Part shown: one piece after another, positions 1 through 12,239 of the stretch
Position numbering within the stretch: the stretch's first letter is position 1
How the letters are laid out: every line of letters starts with the position of its first letter
DNA from: Lepraria neglecta
Lineage: Eukaryota > Ascomycota > Lecanoromycetes > Lecanorales > Stereocaulaceae
Reading direction: 5' to 3'
Length of the DNA stretch: 64,000 nt
Assembly: GCA_033220425.1 (NCBI GenBank)
Contig: CM065646.1
Coordinates: forward strand, 1,185,501 to 1,249,500
The notes under the pieces: generated by a model
What the model saw: the letters and a program-made list of their open reading frames with translations, nothing else
Told to the model about the DNA's origin: nothing
Databases searched by the model: none
Translations under genes and position numbers: made by a program

Positions 1-660
1 GGGCGCAACGACTGGCGTGCGCGACGCTAGCTTGTGCAAGGAAAGAGTGGCGCTCACCAGAGGCCCAATTGGGGATGAGGTTGGGGTAAGTCTTTGTCTA
101 CTCGGCAGGTGAAGGCGAGTTTTGACTACCGCACAGGCCGCTTTTAGGCTGAGCAGGGCCCCACCCTTGGAACTGATGAACTCACCTGTCCAGTTACCCA
201 AACCCCCACGTCTAAACGGGCCGAAGCCATTGTAGAACTACATACAGCTTTGCCAAATACAGCCATTTTGCGAATTTCCATGATCAATAAATTATGAAAT
301 GACTAGAGATCGTTTCAGATCATGATAACAATTTATCTTAATAAGCAGAGTCTTAACACATACAGCAAGGTGGGCATGTGCTCCTCGTAATGCGAGGTTG
401 TCTATTCAATTCCCACAACTCCCCCTCCGCCAGCATTCCCAATGGTATACGCACTACACCGACACCGCCGGTTTAAATAGTGCGTATCACTTCTGAGGTG
501 GTGTGGTATCGCTTTCGCGGTGTTCTGGTATAGTGCGTGATGGATCTGAGGCACCATTGGTATATATGGTGCCTTTGGTGCATATAGTGCATAGATAGAA
601 GCTGTTCAGGAATAGACGCTTCTGATTGGTCAAATTTGGCAGAAAAGCGATTAGTAAGCA
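1..660. other. Unique-looking flank without RIP
   Basis: This stretch has normal amounts of CA and TG dinucleotides and balanced base composition, unlike almost everything to its right. No open reading frame of convincing length or codon use is present. Short repeated words such as GTGCGTA and TAGTGC occur around 440-600 but form no clear array. It may be intergenic sequence at the edge of the repeat block. I see no supported gene in it. Confidence 0.5.
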
Positions 661-683
661 AAAAAGGATTTGAATCTTTCTCG

Positions 684-812
684 TTGCCTCAGTACCTTAG
701 ACGTGTATCTACCAAGCCCCTGCGGGTTGACCGGAGACCTCGCTAAGCCCCTATCGGGTTAGCGACTACTGACTTCGCAGCCAGGTCTCTACACGTCTAA
801 GCGCAAACTTTC
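684..812 (+). repeat. Left terminal inverted repeat of the split MITE-like element
   Basis: This is the inverse complement of 12099-12206, with small gaps. It has an internal hairpin around CCCCTATCGGG and self-complementary ends (CTTAGACGTG and CACGTCTAAG). Confidence 0.7.
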
Positions 813-1148
813 GTTCCTTTACTTATAAACTCCTTAAAAACACGGCGCCAAATACCAAAATTCTAACTACGATACCCTTACTCCTATACTCAACGCTCGG
901 CGCGAGATCTAATTACGACGATTACGTATTATACGTAAAGATTCTCGAAGTTCGTATAGGGGTTTCTAATAGAATACTTATATAAATTAAAAAATAACTT
1001 AAGTAGAAAAATATTCTATTTGTAAAATTAGTCGACGCGTTATTTACTTATCTATACGCCTTAATCCCGCGGTAGAAAGTAAAGATTATATTTAAATAGT
1101 AGAAATCTCGCTCCGAGTATACTTTTTAAGACTAAAATCGATAGTTTT

Positions 1149-1382
1149 TGTTGCGAGCGCGTATATATAGCAGCTACTATCGTATCGCAAGCCTCAATCG
1201 TTGTATATATAGCAGGCCTTAATAGTACTTCTTAGTACGACTACGTACGTCTTAGCCCGCGTAGTGGCTTGGTACTAGAAGTAATACTAAATATTGTATA
1301 TATATGCTCCTTCTTCTCCTTTAGCTTAGTTATCTTAGTTAATTAATACCTATATAATTCGCTCTATACTAGCTACCTAATA
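1149..1382 (+). repeat. 5' LTR of Gypsy-A
   Basis: A 234-bp direct repeat of 11795-12028, preceded by target duplication GTTTT. The leader just downstream (1412-1505) is shared with the small non-autonomous LTR element at 23237-24635. Confidence 0.9.
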
Positions 1383-4300
1383 CTATAACTAAGCTCCAAA
1401 TTACTTATAAGCTTGTACTAGTTATAACTGCGAGTCGAAACAAAGTAACTATAGCGGTATAGAACCCTGAGTAATCTAAGGACTCCTCTATACCAAAATA
1501 CCCAACCTATAATACCCCCCCCTCGGCGTTCTAATTCGACAACCTATAAGATATATAGTAAGCCCTCGCCCGTAAATCGCGCTCTAAGTAAGTTTCTAGT
1601 ATAGTTTAGCTATATATCGCGTAGTAAGAGTAGGTAGTAATCTATATAAGAGAAGAAGAAGAAATATTAGGATACTAAATCTATATATCCTTAAGTTAAT
1701 AGAGGACTAGCTAAAATATAAGGAGATTATTAATAAGGTATTAAAGATACGGCGTACTTCGGTACTACTAGTAGATATACTAGATAGAGCTAAAGAGGTA
1801 AAGACTACTTAGGAAGTAGTTAGTATAGCTTAGTTATAGTACTAGGCTTAATACTCCCCCCTCGAGTTTTTTAAGATACTAAATAAGCTAAGATATAAGC
1901 GGGATACGGCCCTATATTACTTAGATAAGTAGGATATAATAATTAAGCGAGGATAGAAGGTAGTAAAGATAGGCTATAATACTTAATATTAGAGAAAGGA
2001 GGCTAAGGTAAAGCTTGCCGCTTAAGAGGAGGAGATAATAATACTCTAAGACCGGGTATATATACTAGAAGGGAATATTAGCTAATTAAATAATGCCCTA
2101 CGTATCGAGAGGAGCCGTAAGGTTACTTCTACCCCTTTAATACTATAGGCTAGTAAGAGGAGCGTATATTACCCTAATCTACTAATCTTAACCGATAGAA
2201 AAGACCCCGAGTTCGAGGGTTAGATATAAGATATACAAGATAAGCTAGATATAAATACGGACTATTTCTATAGTAACCTTAAGTAAGTAAAATATATAAT
2301 TAGATAAACTAGAGGCAAAGCGAAAGGTATAGTTATATCTTACCGCGTAGGCGATCTAGACTACTTCTAGAATATATAATCTATTATTATCCTCCTTACT
2401 AGCCTATTTAGTAATTCTAATAAAGAAAACTATTATTAATAAGAATATACCCGCTTATACTAAGGTAATACCCCCTTTAATAAATTCTATATAGAGTTCT
2501 ATAAACTTACTAGCTATCTAGGTTACTAAGATAAAACTATAATAGATAAATTAAAGGATAAGGTTAACCCCCGTCTAAAGGAAGCCCTTACTACTATACC
2601 TACCGATTTTACCTCTATAGAACCCTTAAGGATATATCTATAGAAGGTAGATAATTTATAAGCTATACTTATTATAGACCGCGAACGGGCGAGTAAAGCC
2701 CGTACTACGAGAGTTACCTATTAGCTAACTCCCGGTCTCTTATAGCCTATAGCCCGAGCTCCTATCGGAGGAAAAGACTTCTATCCCTACACCCCGCATA
2801 GTGAAAATAAACCTATATCCCCCTATACGCAATCCGTTCCTATACCCCGTACGCCCTTTATACCTTACGGCTCGTACTATAACTATAGAGAAGACGGATA
2901 CTTTATATCCGACTACCCTAAACCCTATATTATAAAGCCTTATAAGGTAGGTCTAAATAAGATAGATACCGTAGAAGGGGAATATAAGGATAATCTAGAT
3001 AATAATAAGGCGGAAAACGAGTAGCCCTTAATAAAGATACGTTAAGTAGCGGATTATTAATTTCTTCTTTAAGCTTTAATCGAGATCTATTTATAAGGTC
3101 TCTACTTATAATTACCTATATACTATTTAGTTAAAAAATGAAGTATACGATTTCAGCTTTACTAGATACGGGTACTATAGGTTACTCTTTTATCGACGAA
3201 GAAGAAGTGTAATTTATCTATACTAAACTAGGGATTTAGCCTCTACTACTTACTAAACCTCGCCTATTGCGTAGCTATAATAGATAGCTATTAGAAGGAC
3301 TAATTATATATATAATATACCCCTCGTTAGATATTAAGGGCTATACAGAAGTTATAGTACCTATATTTATTACCCGGTTAGGTAACTATAAGGTAATATT
3401 AGGCAAACTATAGATAAATATAAATAGTATCCTTCTCGATATAAGAGAGGATAGACTTATCTTTCCCCGCGATTAATAATCTACTAACCCGAAAGATCGC
3501 GAAGATATATAGCTAAAGACCGTATATATAATCCCCGCTAGGAGAACTATACCGGTAATAATTCTCTAACGCCCTCTTACGGCAAGCCCGTCTCTCTAAC
3601 CCCCTAGTAAAGAAGCTCTACTACCGCGCCTAAAACTAAGCGAAAGACCTACTTCTCTAAATATTATACCTATTAGCGCTAGTACGTTCTATAGATAGAG
3701 TAAATCCTAGGCGAAATAGAAGGGTACCCGCTGCTTCTTACTAATAATATACTAAATCGATAAGGCTATTAAGGGATTAAACGCCGATAAGGCTATAGAT
3801 CTCTATAAGATATCTACCTAAGTAAAAGACGAGATTCGAAATAAGCTACTATTAGAATATTATAACTTCCTCGATATCTTTAATAAAACCTAAGTAGATA
3901 AGCTACCCTCTTATCAGTCCTATAATTATAAGATCGAGCTTAAGGCTAATAAATATCCCCTATATAGTTAAATCTACCGTATATCGGGTAAGAAGCTCTA
4001 AAAGGTCAGGGAATACTTAGAGGAGAATCTGCAGAAGGGGTTTATTAGTCCTAGTACAGCCTCTTATACCTTACTAGTACTATTCGTCTAGAAACTAAAT
4101 AGAAGCCTTAGGTTCTATATCGACTACCGAAAGCTTAACGCTATTACTTAAAGAAACTACTACCTAATCCCCCTAATCGATAAGACCCTCGCGAGGGTAG
4201 TAGGGTATAAGTATATTACTAAGCTAGATATTATTGCAGTATTTAATAAGCTCTAGATATATCCTAATAGTAAAGAATATACTACCTTTATTATATCTCT

Positions 4301-5109
4301 AGGGGCCTATAAATATTATATATTACCTTTCGGATTAACTAATAGCCTATTGAACTATTAGTATTATATAAATAACGTCCTCTTTAAATTTATTAATAAG
4401 TTCTACTAAGTATACCTTAACAATATCCTTATCTATAGTAAGACGAAGAAAGAGTATATAAACTATATCCGCCTAGTATTTATAAAGCTTAGGCAGGCTA
4501 GCCTATAAGTCGATATCTATAAGTACGAATTCTATATCTAAGAAACTATATTCCTAGATATAATACTATTAATAGAAGGATTAAGGATAGACCTAAAGAA
4601 GGTATAGGTCGTTATAGAGTAGTCTACTCCTATATTACTAAAACAGGTATAAGGGTTTATTAGCTTCTATAACTTCTATTACTAGTTTATTTAAGACTTC
4701 TCGAAAATTATCCGACCTATAATAAAACTAACTTAAAAGGATACCCTATTTAAATAGTCGCCCGCTTATTAGTCCTCCTTTAATAGTCTAAAGGAAAAGA
4801 TTACCTTAGCCCTAGTACTATACTATTATAACCGTAGTAAGAAGGTAGTACTAGAGATAGACTTATCGGATTATATTAATAGCGGTATACTATCCTAGGA
4901 AGATAATAAGGGAGACCTCTACCCCGTAGCCTTCTATAGTAAAAATATACTACCCGCGGAGTATAATTACGAGATCTATAATAAGGAACTACTCGCTATT
5001 ATCTATTATTTCAAGTATTAGTACCCTAAACTCGAGTCTACTGATATACTAGTTAAGGTAGTTATAGACTATAAAGGCCTCGAGTATTTTATAAATACTA
5101 AGGAGCTAT

Positions 5110-5560
5110 TATAATACCAACTATTATATTAGAAGGGTCTATCTTATTAGTAAAGTTGTTCCGATATCTCCTAGTGCGCGGAGCGCCGGAGTAGGTCGGG
5201 ATAATATTCGACCGACTTGGCAGACATCAGGAGCTAGGCTCTTAGTAGTGCGTTAGCTGCCTAATAGCGGCTATACGTTACCCGCAGAGAGAAGCTTAAG
5301 GAGCGATCTACCCACTTCTTTCCTGAGGATCCTTAGTAATTAGTTCTAATATAGAATCACCTATACTATACCAGTAATATAACTACTTCACGTCTTTGAA
5401 TACCTTTGTATATAGTAGTATAGTAATAGCGAGAAGCTGAGCCGTAGTCTAATATCGTAGCGCTAGCGGGACGCAGTTCCTAGAGCGCAGTAACGGTCCG
5501 CTAGCGAGGAGTCTATCTTATAGAATAATAACGGCCCGCTAACGGGGAGTATACCTTATA
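5110..5560 (+). repeat. 5' LTR of Gypsy-B
   Basis: A 451-bp direct repeat of 9533-9983, flanked on the left by GCTAT. Confidence 0.92.
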
Positions 5561-8029
5561 GTTCTAATTACTCTAACCTTTAAGGCTAAAGGCCCGGAGT
5601 AGGATATTATAGTAAGACAACCGCGCCTTTTAGAAGAACTAGAAATAGAAACTATACGCCCCGATAACGCGCCGGTAGCGGAGTCCTCGGACTCGACCCT
5701 TTTATCTCCGGTACTCTAGTAGAGGATTACCTAACTTAAGGTAGAAAACCAACGCTTATTAGAAGAAAAACACGTCCGGGAGTTAGAAGCTCGGAACGCG
5801 GAGCTTCGACTAGGAGCTAACGCCGATATAGAAGACTTTAATAGGCTTAGTAATAGTAATACACTATTAGTCTTACTGGCGGTAAAGATAATACGCCCTG
5901 AAAAGATATAACTCTATTACGGGAACAGCGAAGGAGAGTATATATACTAGTTCGCTAACGCCGAAATCAAATTCCTCCTAAGTCCTAAATATTTTACTAC
6001 CGATAGGGCGAAGATCCTCTACTATATATAGTCCCTAGAAGGGGATATAGTAATATAGTAGTACTAATACTTTCGGAAGGAACAGCTGGATAATTATTCT
6101 TTTAAGAACTTTTCTTAGTTCCTCTTAGATTTAGTAGTAGACCTAGTAAATCGCCGACTACTTACCTATAAGCGCTTAAATAGCGCTAAGTAATAGTAGG
6201 GATAGAAGGTTTCCGTCTTTAAAGCTTACCTAGAAGAACTAGAAAGCCGTATTACTCCCCTATCGGAAGAGTTCCGGGTAAATAGCTTTTTAACTAAACT
6301 CCGCCCTGAGTTAAAGTCTAAAATCCTAAGTACCGGTAGTATCCCGACGACGCGTAATGATCTCTTAGTACTTACGATTATATAGGAAAAGAACCTTAAG
6401 CGTTATTTATTAACGCCTAGGTCTAGTAGTAAGGGTAGGCCTTTAGAAGAATAGGTATTTAGTACTCTAACTGAGTCCGCTAGCGGAGAGCTAGCGGGAT
6501 ATCAGCGAGGTAGTAAGAAGAGACGAAATTCTAAGTCTTATCTAGTATCTAAGGCTAACCCTGAATACTATAATAATAATTATTATTATTACGGTAAGAC
6601 GGGGTATTAGAAGCCAGAATATCCCTATAGAGATAATCTAAGCTTTACTCCTACTAATTCGGTATAGTTAGAGAAAGATAGTACCCTACCGCTATCGAGT
6701 ATACGGGGAAAGACCGACGAATAGAAGCTTTAGAACCTCTTTACCTTAAGGGATAAGTAATCCTCCTAGGTAGTCGATAGCCCTTTAAGGGGCTAGTTGA
6801 CCCTAGGGTAATAACTAGCTTGGTCTCTCAGCGGTTCGTAGTACAATATAATTACAGCTAGAGCGCACTATCTTGCCGATACCGGTATAACCGAGCGGGT
6901 AAGGCACTTTTTGTTATAGGGCGTTTTAGTTAAGCTATATAGCTACTAATAACTAGGGGCAAGAAAAGGAATATAGTTTCTTATTCTATACCGTAGACTA
7001 GGAGGGTCCCGACTTGATAATCGGGATACTAGCACTTTATAAGTCAGGTATTATAGTTAATACGCTAGCGCGCTAATAGCGGTACTAAATAAATCCTAGG
7101 CTGATATAGCTAGATAGACCGACCGAATTTAGTAAAGTTTTGTAATAGGAATAGAAAGTATTCGCTATAGTTTACACTGGCGCTATAATAGCGGAGCAAC
7201 CTCGGACTAACGAGTTCGATATAACCCTTCCTCCTGAATTACGGGAGTATAAAGATATCTTCTTAAGTAAGAAAGTAGAGATCTTGCCTAAATAAAAGTA
7301 GAGAGACTATACTATTAAGTTAGACGATAGGGAGCTACCTTATAGTCCTATCTATACTCTATTAAGAATAGAGCTAACGGAGCTTCAGCGGTACCTTAAT
7401 AATATACTAGGAAAGAAGTAGATTCGCTACTCCGTTTCGCCGGTAGGAGTACCTATACTTTTTATACCGAAGAAGGATAGGGGGCTACGTCTTTATATAG
7501 ATTATTAAGGGTTGAATACAGTAACGATCAAGAATCGGCACCTATTACCCCTAATCACGGAGACGCTGGACCGCTTAAGCGGTACTAAAATATTCTCGAA
7601 GTTAGACCTTAAGGATGTGTATTACTATATCCGAATTTAGTATAGCGATAAATAGAAGATAGCGTTCCGTACGCGTTACGGTCACTTTAAATATCTTATT
7701 ATACTATTTAGGTTAGCGAATACCCCTACTACTTTCTAAGCGTATATTAATCAGGCCTTTATAGGCCTAGTCGATGTAATATATATAGTATATTTAGATA
7801 ATATCTTGGTTTTTGCGGGATACGATTATAACCCCGAAATTTATTAGGAAGCCGGGGACGGTTCCCTAAGGGGGGAGATACTATTAGTAAGTATAATAAG
7901 TATATAGGACACGGAAGGAAGTATAGGAGAAAGTTATCTTAATTAGATATAATCTAAGAGGACTAAGCCTAGAAAGTTAGTATAAGCGGTAGTAGCGGAG
8001 CGATATCGCTTACCCTCTTAGCTGCTTTT

Positions 8030-8340
8030 ATAGCTCTCCGCCTCTCTTTTCTCTTCTCTCTCCTTACTACCCTCCTCTCCTCTATCCTCCTCTCCTCCTG
8101 CTCCTCTACTATAGTACCCTGAATAATATTACTCCGAGGTTAGCTTATAGGTAGCTGTATAACTTAGTATATAGCCGTAGTATACGGTGCGCTGGAGCTT
8201 ACCTCTTCCTCTACCTCTTCTTCTTCCTCTATCTCCTCTTCTTCCTCTACCTCCTCTTTATTATCCTCTCTACTTTCCCTAAACCCCTTCTATTCCTCTT
8301 CCTCTTCCTCTTCTTCCTTATTACTCTCCTCCTCCGCTAT
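8030..8340. repeat. Pyrimidine-rich low-complexity tract in Gypsy-B
   Basis: Runs of CTCTTCCTC and CTCCTC dominate the + strand. On the minus strand this reads as a Glu-rich acidic stretch. It sits where RNase H and integrase would normally lie. Whether it was once coding cannot be decided from the sequence. Confidence 0.6.
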
Positions 8341-9199
8341 ACTTACCTCTACGCTTATAATATATAACCCTTCTACCTTATCCTAGAAAAAATTAGTCGG
8401 TATACGCGTAGCGTATAAGGCGTATAAGCGGAGTTAAGGAAAGCGATATAATAGAAGGATAGAGAAGGAAAGAATAGAATATAGCTTACCTCCTACGGCG
8501 AGTTAGCGGAGTTAACTTACAGATTCGGATATTTTACTAATACTCGTACCCTCCCCTCTAGGTCGGCTACCTACTAAGCTAACCGATTGCCCGACGTAGC
8601 AGGGGTTATACTATAGTCCTTACGCTACTAGGTAACCTACCGAAGTAGGTCCCTAATACGCTGGACTAACGGGCGTAATACGCCCGCCGCTGCTATACTA
8701 CCAGCTGACTTAGCGGCGAGTACCCGGACCTCTATCCTAAACTCTAGTAGTATCTTTGACGTTAGCGAGACGTAAATAGAATATTAAGTGATACCTATAC
8801 TATAATATAACGGTTTACTCTATATCGTACCCCCTTATACCGAGTATAAGGAGGTACTAGCCTATAGTAGCACTAGACTTATACCCGAAGGCACGGCCTA
8901 TATAGAAGGTCTACTACTATAAATATTAGCAGCGCCCTGATAACGGAGCTCTTACGTATTAAATTATACTTACTTCTACTACTACTACTATTATTAACTA
9001 TTAAACTATTAATATTATTTTATAGTAACTCTATAATAGCTCTACTTACTTAGGAATTAAGAGTCGTTATAACGAGATAATCTGTTATTAATTAGATTCT
9101 ATACCTACTAAAGGAATATTAGATTATAGGGTATATACTATAAGTAGTAGGAGTTATAAAAGAAGAAAGTAAAAGGGGAATCTATAGAGTTTTAATATG

Positions 9200-9334
9200 G
9201 CGATAGCGGTTAGCTAGTACTATATAAGATTTACTTCAAAATAAATTCACCTTATAATTTCGTTATAGCGATAGCGGTTAGCTAATATTACGTAATATTT
9301 ACTTCGAAATAAATTCACCTCGTAATTTCGTTAT
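9200..9334 (+). repeat. Two tandem 68-bp repeats in the 3' part of Gypsy-B
   Basis: The units start at 9200 and 9268, both with GCGATAGCGGTTAGCTA, and both end in AATTTCGTTAT. They lie in the non-coding-looking region upstream of the polypurine tract. Confidence 0.75.
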
Positions 9335-9532
9335 TTTAATAGTAGATATACTCGTGTTATCTCGGAGCTATATAAAGTAGGGACTCTTTTCCCTCCTTTT
9401 TCCTATTAGGTTTTAGAAGGTTTTTAATAAGCTCTACCTACTAACTATTAAGCCTCTCTGCTACGTATACGCCGCGAAGGCGCGCCGCTATAGCTTTATA
9501 CTAGAGGGCTAGTACTTAAGGGGGGAGATAAT

Positions 9533-9983
9533 TATAATACTAACTATTATATTAGAAGGGTCTATCTTATTAGTAAAGTTATTCCGATATCTCCTAGTAC
9601 GCGGAGCGCCGGAGTAGGTCGGGATAATGTTCAACCGACTTGGTAGACGTTAGGAGCTAGGCTCTTAGTAGTACGTTAGCTGCCTAATAGCGGCTATACG
9701 TTACCTATAGAGAGAAGCTTAAGGAGCGGTCTATCTACTTCTTTCCTGAGGATCCTTAGTAATTAGTTCTAATATAGAATCACCTATACTGTGCCAGTAA
9801 TATAACCACTTCACGTCTTTGAATACCTTTGTATATAGTAGCGTAGCAATAGCGAGAAGCTGAGCCGTAGTCCAATATCGTAGCGCTAGCGGGACGTAGT
9901 TCCTAGAGCGCAGCAACGGTCCGCTAGCGAGGAGTCTATCTCACGGAACGATAACGGCCCGCTAACGGGGAGTATACCTTATA
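9533..9983 (+). repeat. 3' LTR of Gypsy-B
   Basis: Same length as the 5' LTR, preceded by AAGGGGGGAGATA and followed by GCTAT at 9984-9988. Confidence 0.92.
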
Positions 9984-11794
9984 GCTATCCCGCTATTAGG
10001 CCCGGTAGTCTAAGAAACTAGCAGACTATAACTTTAAGATTAGATACTATCCGGGACGAAAGAATAAGCGCGCTGACGCGTTAACTAGAATACTAGATTC
10101 TACCCTAGCTAGCCAAGATAATACGTGTATTAAATACTAATACTAAACCATCCTAATACTAGACCGCCTAGATATTACTCCTATTAAGCTAGGCAACGAT
10201 ATAAAGGAGGACTTAGTATACTAAGAGGTCCTTAAGGCTAACAGGTTAGATAAAGGATATTTAGGCTACTATACTACGGTTAAAAAAGGAGATAAGGCGT
10301 AGAAGGGGATCTCTCTATAAAATTACTCGGTTAAGTAAAGTACCCTCTATAAAAACGACGTATTATAGGTACCTAAGGACGAGCGGCTACTCGCAAGGTT
10401 AATTAGAGAGGTTTATAATCCGCCTACTTCCGGATATCCTAGAGTATATAGAACGATGGATCTACTACGACGGCACTATTACTAGCCTCGTATACGAGAC
10501 GCGGTAGCTTAGTTCGTATATAACTACTATAGTTACTAGAGATCTAAAGCGCCTAGGGACAAGTATAATAGTCTACTCTATCTACTACCAATACTAGAGT
10601 AAAGATAGAAAGATATCTCTATAGATTTTATTACCGGACTACCCGAGGTAGACGGACGTAACGCTATCCTTATAGTCATTAATAGGCTATCTAAGGAACG
10701 CTATTATATCGCGTATACTACGTTAGAAGAAGGCACCTTAGCCGAAGCTACTACTAGATTATTAATCAAGGGCGTATTCCGCCTATATAGTCTGCCGGAC
10801 TCTATAGTCTCGGACTATAGACTATAATTTATAGCGGATATCTAGAAATCCTTCTATAGGAGACTCGGTATTACTAGCAAGCTCTTAACGGCTTTTTACC
10901 CTGAAATAGATAGGTAAATAGAACGAGCGAACCAGGATATCGAGCGCTAACTATATACCTACTACTTCTATATATAAGACGACTGGTTATAGTAGTTATC
11001 TATTACGGAATTCGCTAATAATAATACTACCTCCTCCGCTACTAAGCTAACCCTATTCTTCGCTAATAAGGGTTTCCACCCCCGTATAAGCTTTAGCCCC
11101 GATCCTATAATCTATAGCTCTACGCGTGCTAGATTACAAGCCGCGAAGGCGGGAGATATTACGGGAATAATATCTAAGATACTAGATTATATAAAGACTA
11201 ACGCTAAGGACGCTAGCTAGCGGATAGCCGAGTAGGTAAATAAGAGAAGGAAGGATATAAGCTATAAACCTAGCGATCTTATATTCCTATTAAGTAAGAA
11301 TATTAGAACGGTAAGGCCGTTAAGAAAGCTAGATAATAAGATACTAGGACCCTTCTTTATAGTTGAATAAGTAGGCTATTCCTATAGGCTACAATTGGCG
11401 CTGACGATAAAGATCTATAATATTTTCTATCTAAGCCTCTTACGGAAGGCTTCCTAGGACCTATTACTTAGTTAAAAGATAGGCGTACCTAGACTAGTTA
11501 TAGTAGATAGAACGGAGTAATATAAGATAGATAATATCCTTGATACTAAGATAGACTATAGGCGATTAAAATACTATATTAAATGGCGAGGCTATAAAGA
11601 TAGGGATCTAGACTAGTATAATATAGATAATAGCGAATTCGATATAGCGGCTAAGGTAGTCGCTGAATTCTATAGGAAATACCTATAGAAGCCTAAACCT
11701 ACTACCCTCCGCCGCCTCCGGTCTAATAAGAACCCTATATAAGTAAACTACTCTATTACTAGTACCGTAGGCGTCGCTTAATAGAGGGGGGTGA

Positions 11795-12028
11795 TATTGC
11801 GGGCGCGTATATATAGTAGCTACTGTCGTATTGTAAGCCTTAATCGTTGTACATATAACAGGCCTTAATAGTACTTCTTAGTACGACTACGTACGTTTTA
11901 GCCCGCGTAGTAGCTTGGTACTAGAAGCAACACCAAATATCGTGTATATATACTCCTTTTTCTCCTTTAGCTTAGTTATCTTAGTTAATTAATATCTATA
12001 TAATTCGCTCTATACTGGCCATCTAATA
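11795..12028 (+). repeat. 3' LTR of Gypsy-A
   Basis: Same length as the 5' copy, preceded by a polypurine tract (AGAGGGGGGTGA) and followed by GTTTT at 12029-12033. Confidence 0.9.
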
Positions 12029-12098
12029 GTTTTAGTAGTTATTTTGATAGATTTATATATATTTATTCATACTAAAATCGAAAAGCTATCGATTTTTC

Positions 12099-12206
12099 GG
12101 AAGTTTGCGCTTAGACGTATCGCCTTCTAGCTACGGAGTTAGTAACGGCTAACCCGATAGGGGCTTAGCCGGGGGGTAGCTTGGCACGTCTAAGGTACTA
12201 AGGCGA
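12099..12206 (-). repeat. Right terminal inverted repeat of the split MITE-like element
   Basis: Inverted partner of 684-812. It also holds the fold CTAACCCGATAGGGGCTTAG. Just inside it, 12072-12094 contains a second small palindrome around CTATCGATT. Confidence 0.7.
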
Positions 12207-12239
12207 CTTTCTCGACTAGATATTAAATTCTACTATTTT

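Larger units (their letters stand above)
5110..9983 (+). mobile_element. Gypsy-B: shortened LTR retrotransposon fossil nested in Gypsy-A
   Basis: Its 451-bp LTRs (5110-5560 and 9533-9983) are nearly identical apart from transitions, and the target duplication GCTAT is exact (5105-5109 and 9984-9988). Visible parts are a gag-like tract (about 5600-6760) with a zinc-knuckle-like segment near 6570-6610, a protease-like region, and reverse transcriptase (about 7280-7850). No integrase tract is recognisable. The 3' half (about 7860-9530) instead holds a pyrimidine-rich stretch and sequence I do not recognise. A polypurine tract lies at about 9519-9530. The element is broken in many places by RIP and looks like a non-autonomous derivative. 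It is younger than Gypsy-A because it lies inside it. Confidence 0.9.
1149..12028 (+). mobile_element. Gypsy-A: chromodomain LTR retrotransposon fossil (chromovirus)
   Basis: Two 234-bp LTRs (1149-1382 and 11795-12028) bound the element, and the 5-bp target duplication GTTTT lies at 1144-1148 and 12029-12033. Parts can be read in the order expected for Ty3/Gypsy: a gag-like tract (about 1640-3050), protease (about 3130-3500), reverse transcriptase (about 3900-4560), RNase H (about 4730-5104, resuming at 9989), integrase (about 10200-11450) and a C-terminal chromodomain (about 11510-11700). A purine-rich tract precedes the right LTR. The element is heavily RIP-degraded, with many breaks, and cannot be active. 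Gypsy-B is inserted in its RNase H region. LTR differences are almost all C/T or G/A, so they record RIP rather than time. Confidence 0.93.
684..12206. mobile_element. Short inverted-repeat element (about 0.64 kb) split by Gypsy-A
   Basis: The tract 684-812 is an inverted copy of 12099-12206. Both begin outside with AGTACCTTAGACGTG or its complement and end inside with CTAAGCGCAAACTT. Each terminal unit is itself a fold: CTTAGACGT recurs inverted at its two ends, and CTAAGCCCCTATCGGGTTAG is a hairpin within it. Removing the Gypsy-A insertion leaves an element of roughly 640 bp with no coding capacity, so it looks like a non-autonomous MITE or foldback element. The outer edge is approximate because the similarity fades into flanks without a clear target duplication. 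The superfamily is not recognisable. Confidence 0.6.

Noticed and set aside
362-430. tRNA-like stretch with a hairpin CCTCG...CGAGG and a TTCAATTCCC box
   Set aside because: The stems do not form a full cloverleaf in any register I tried, and the B-box is poor. Not called as a tRNA.
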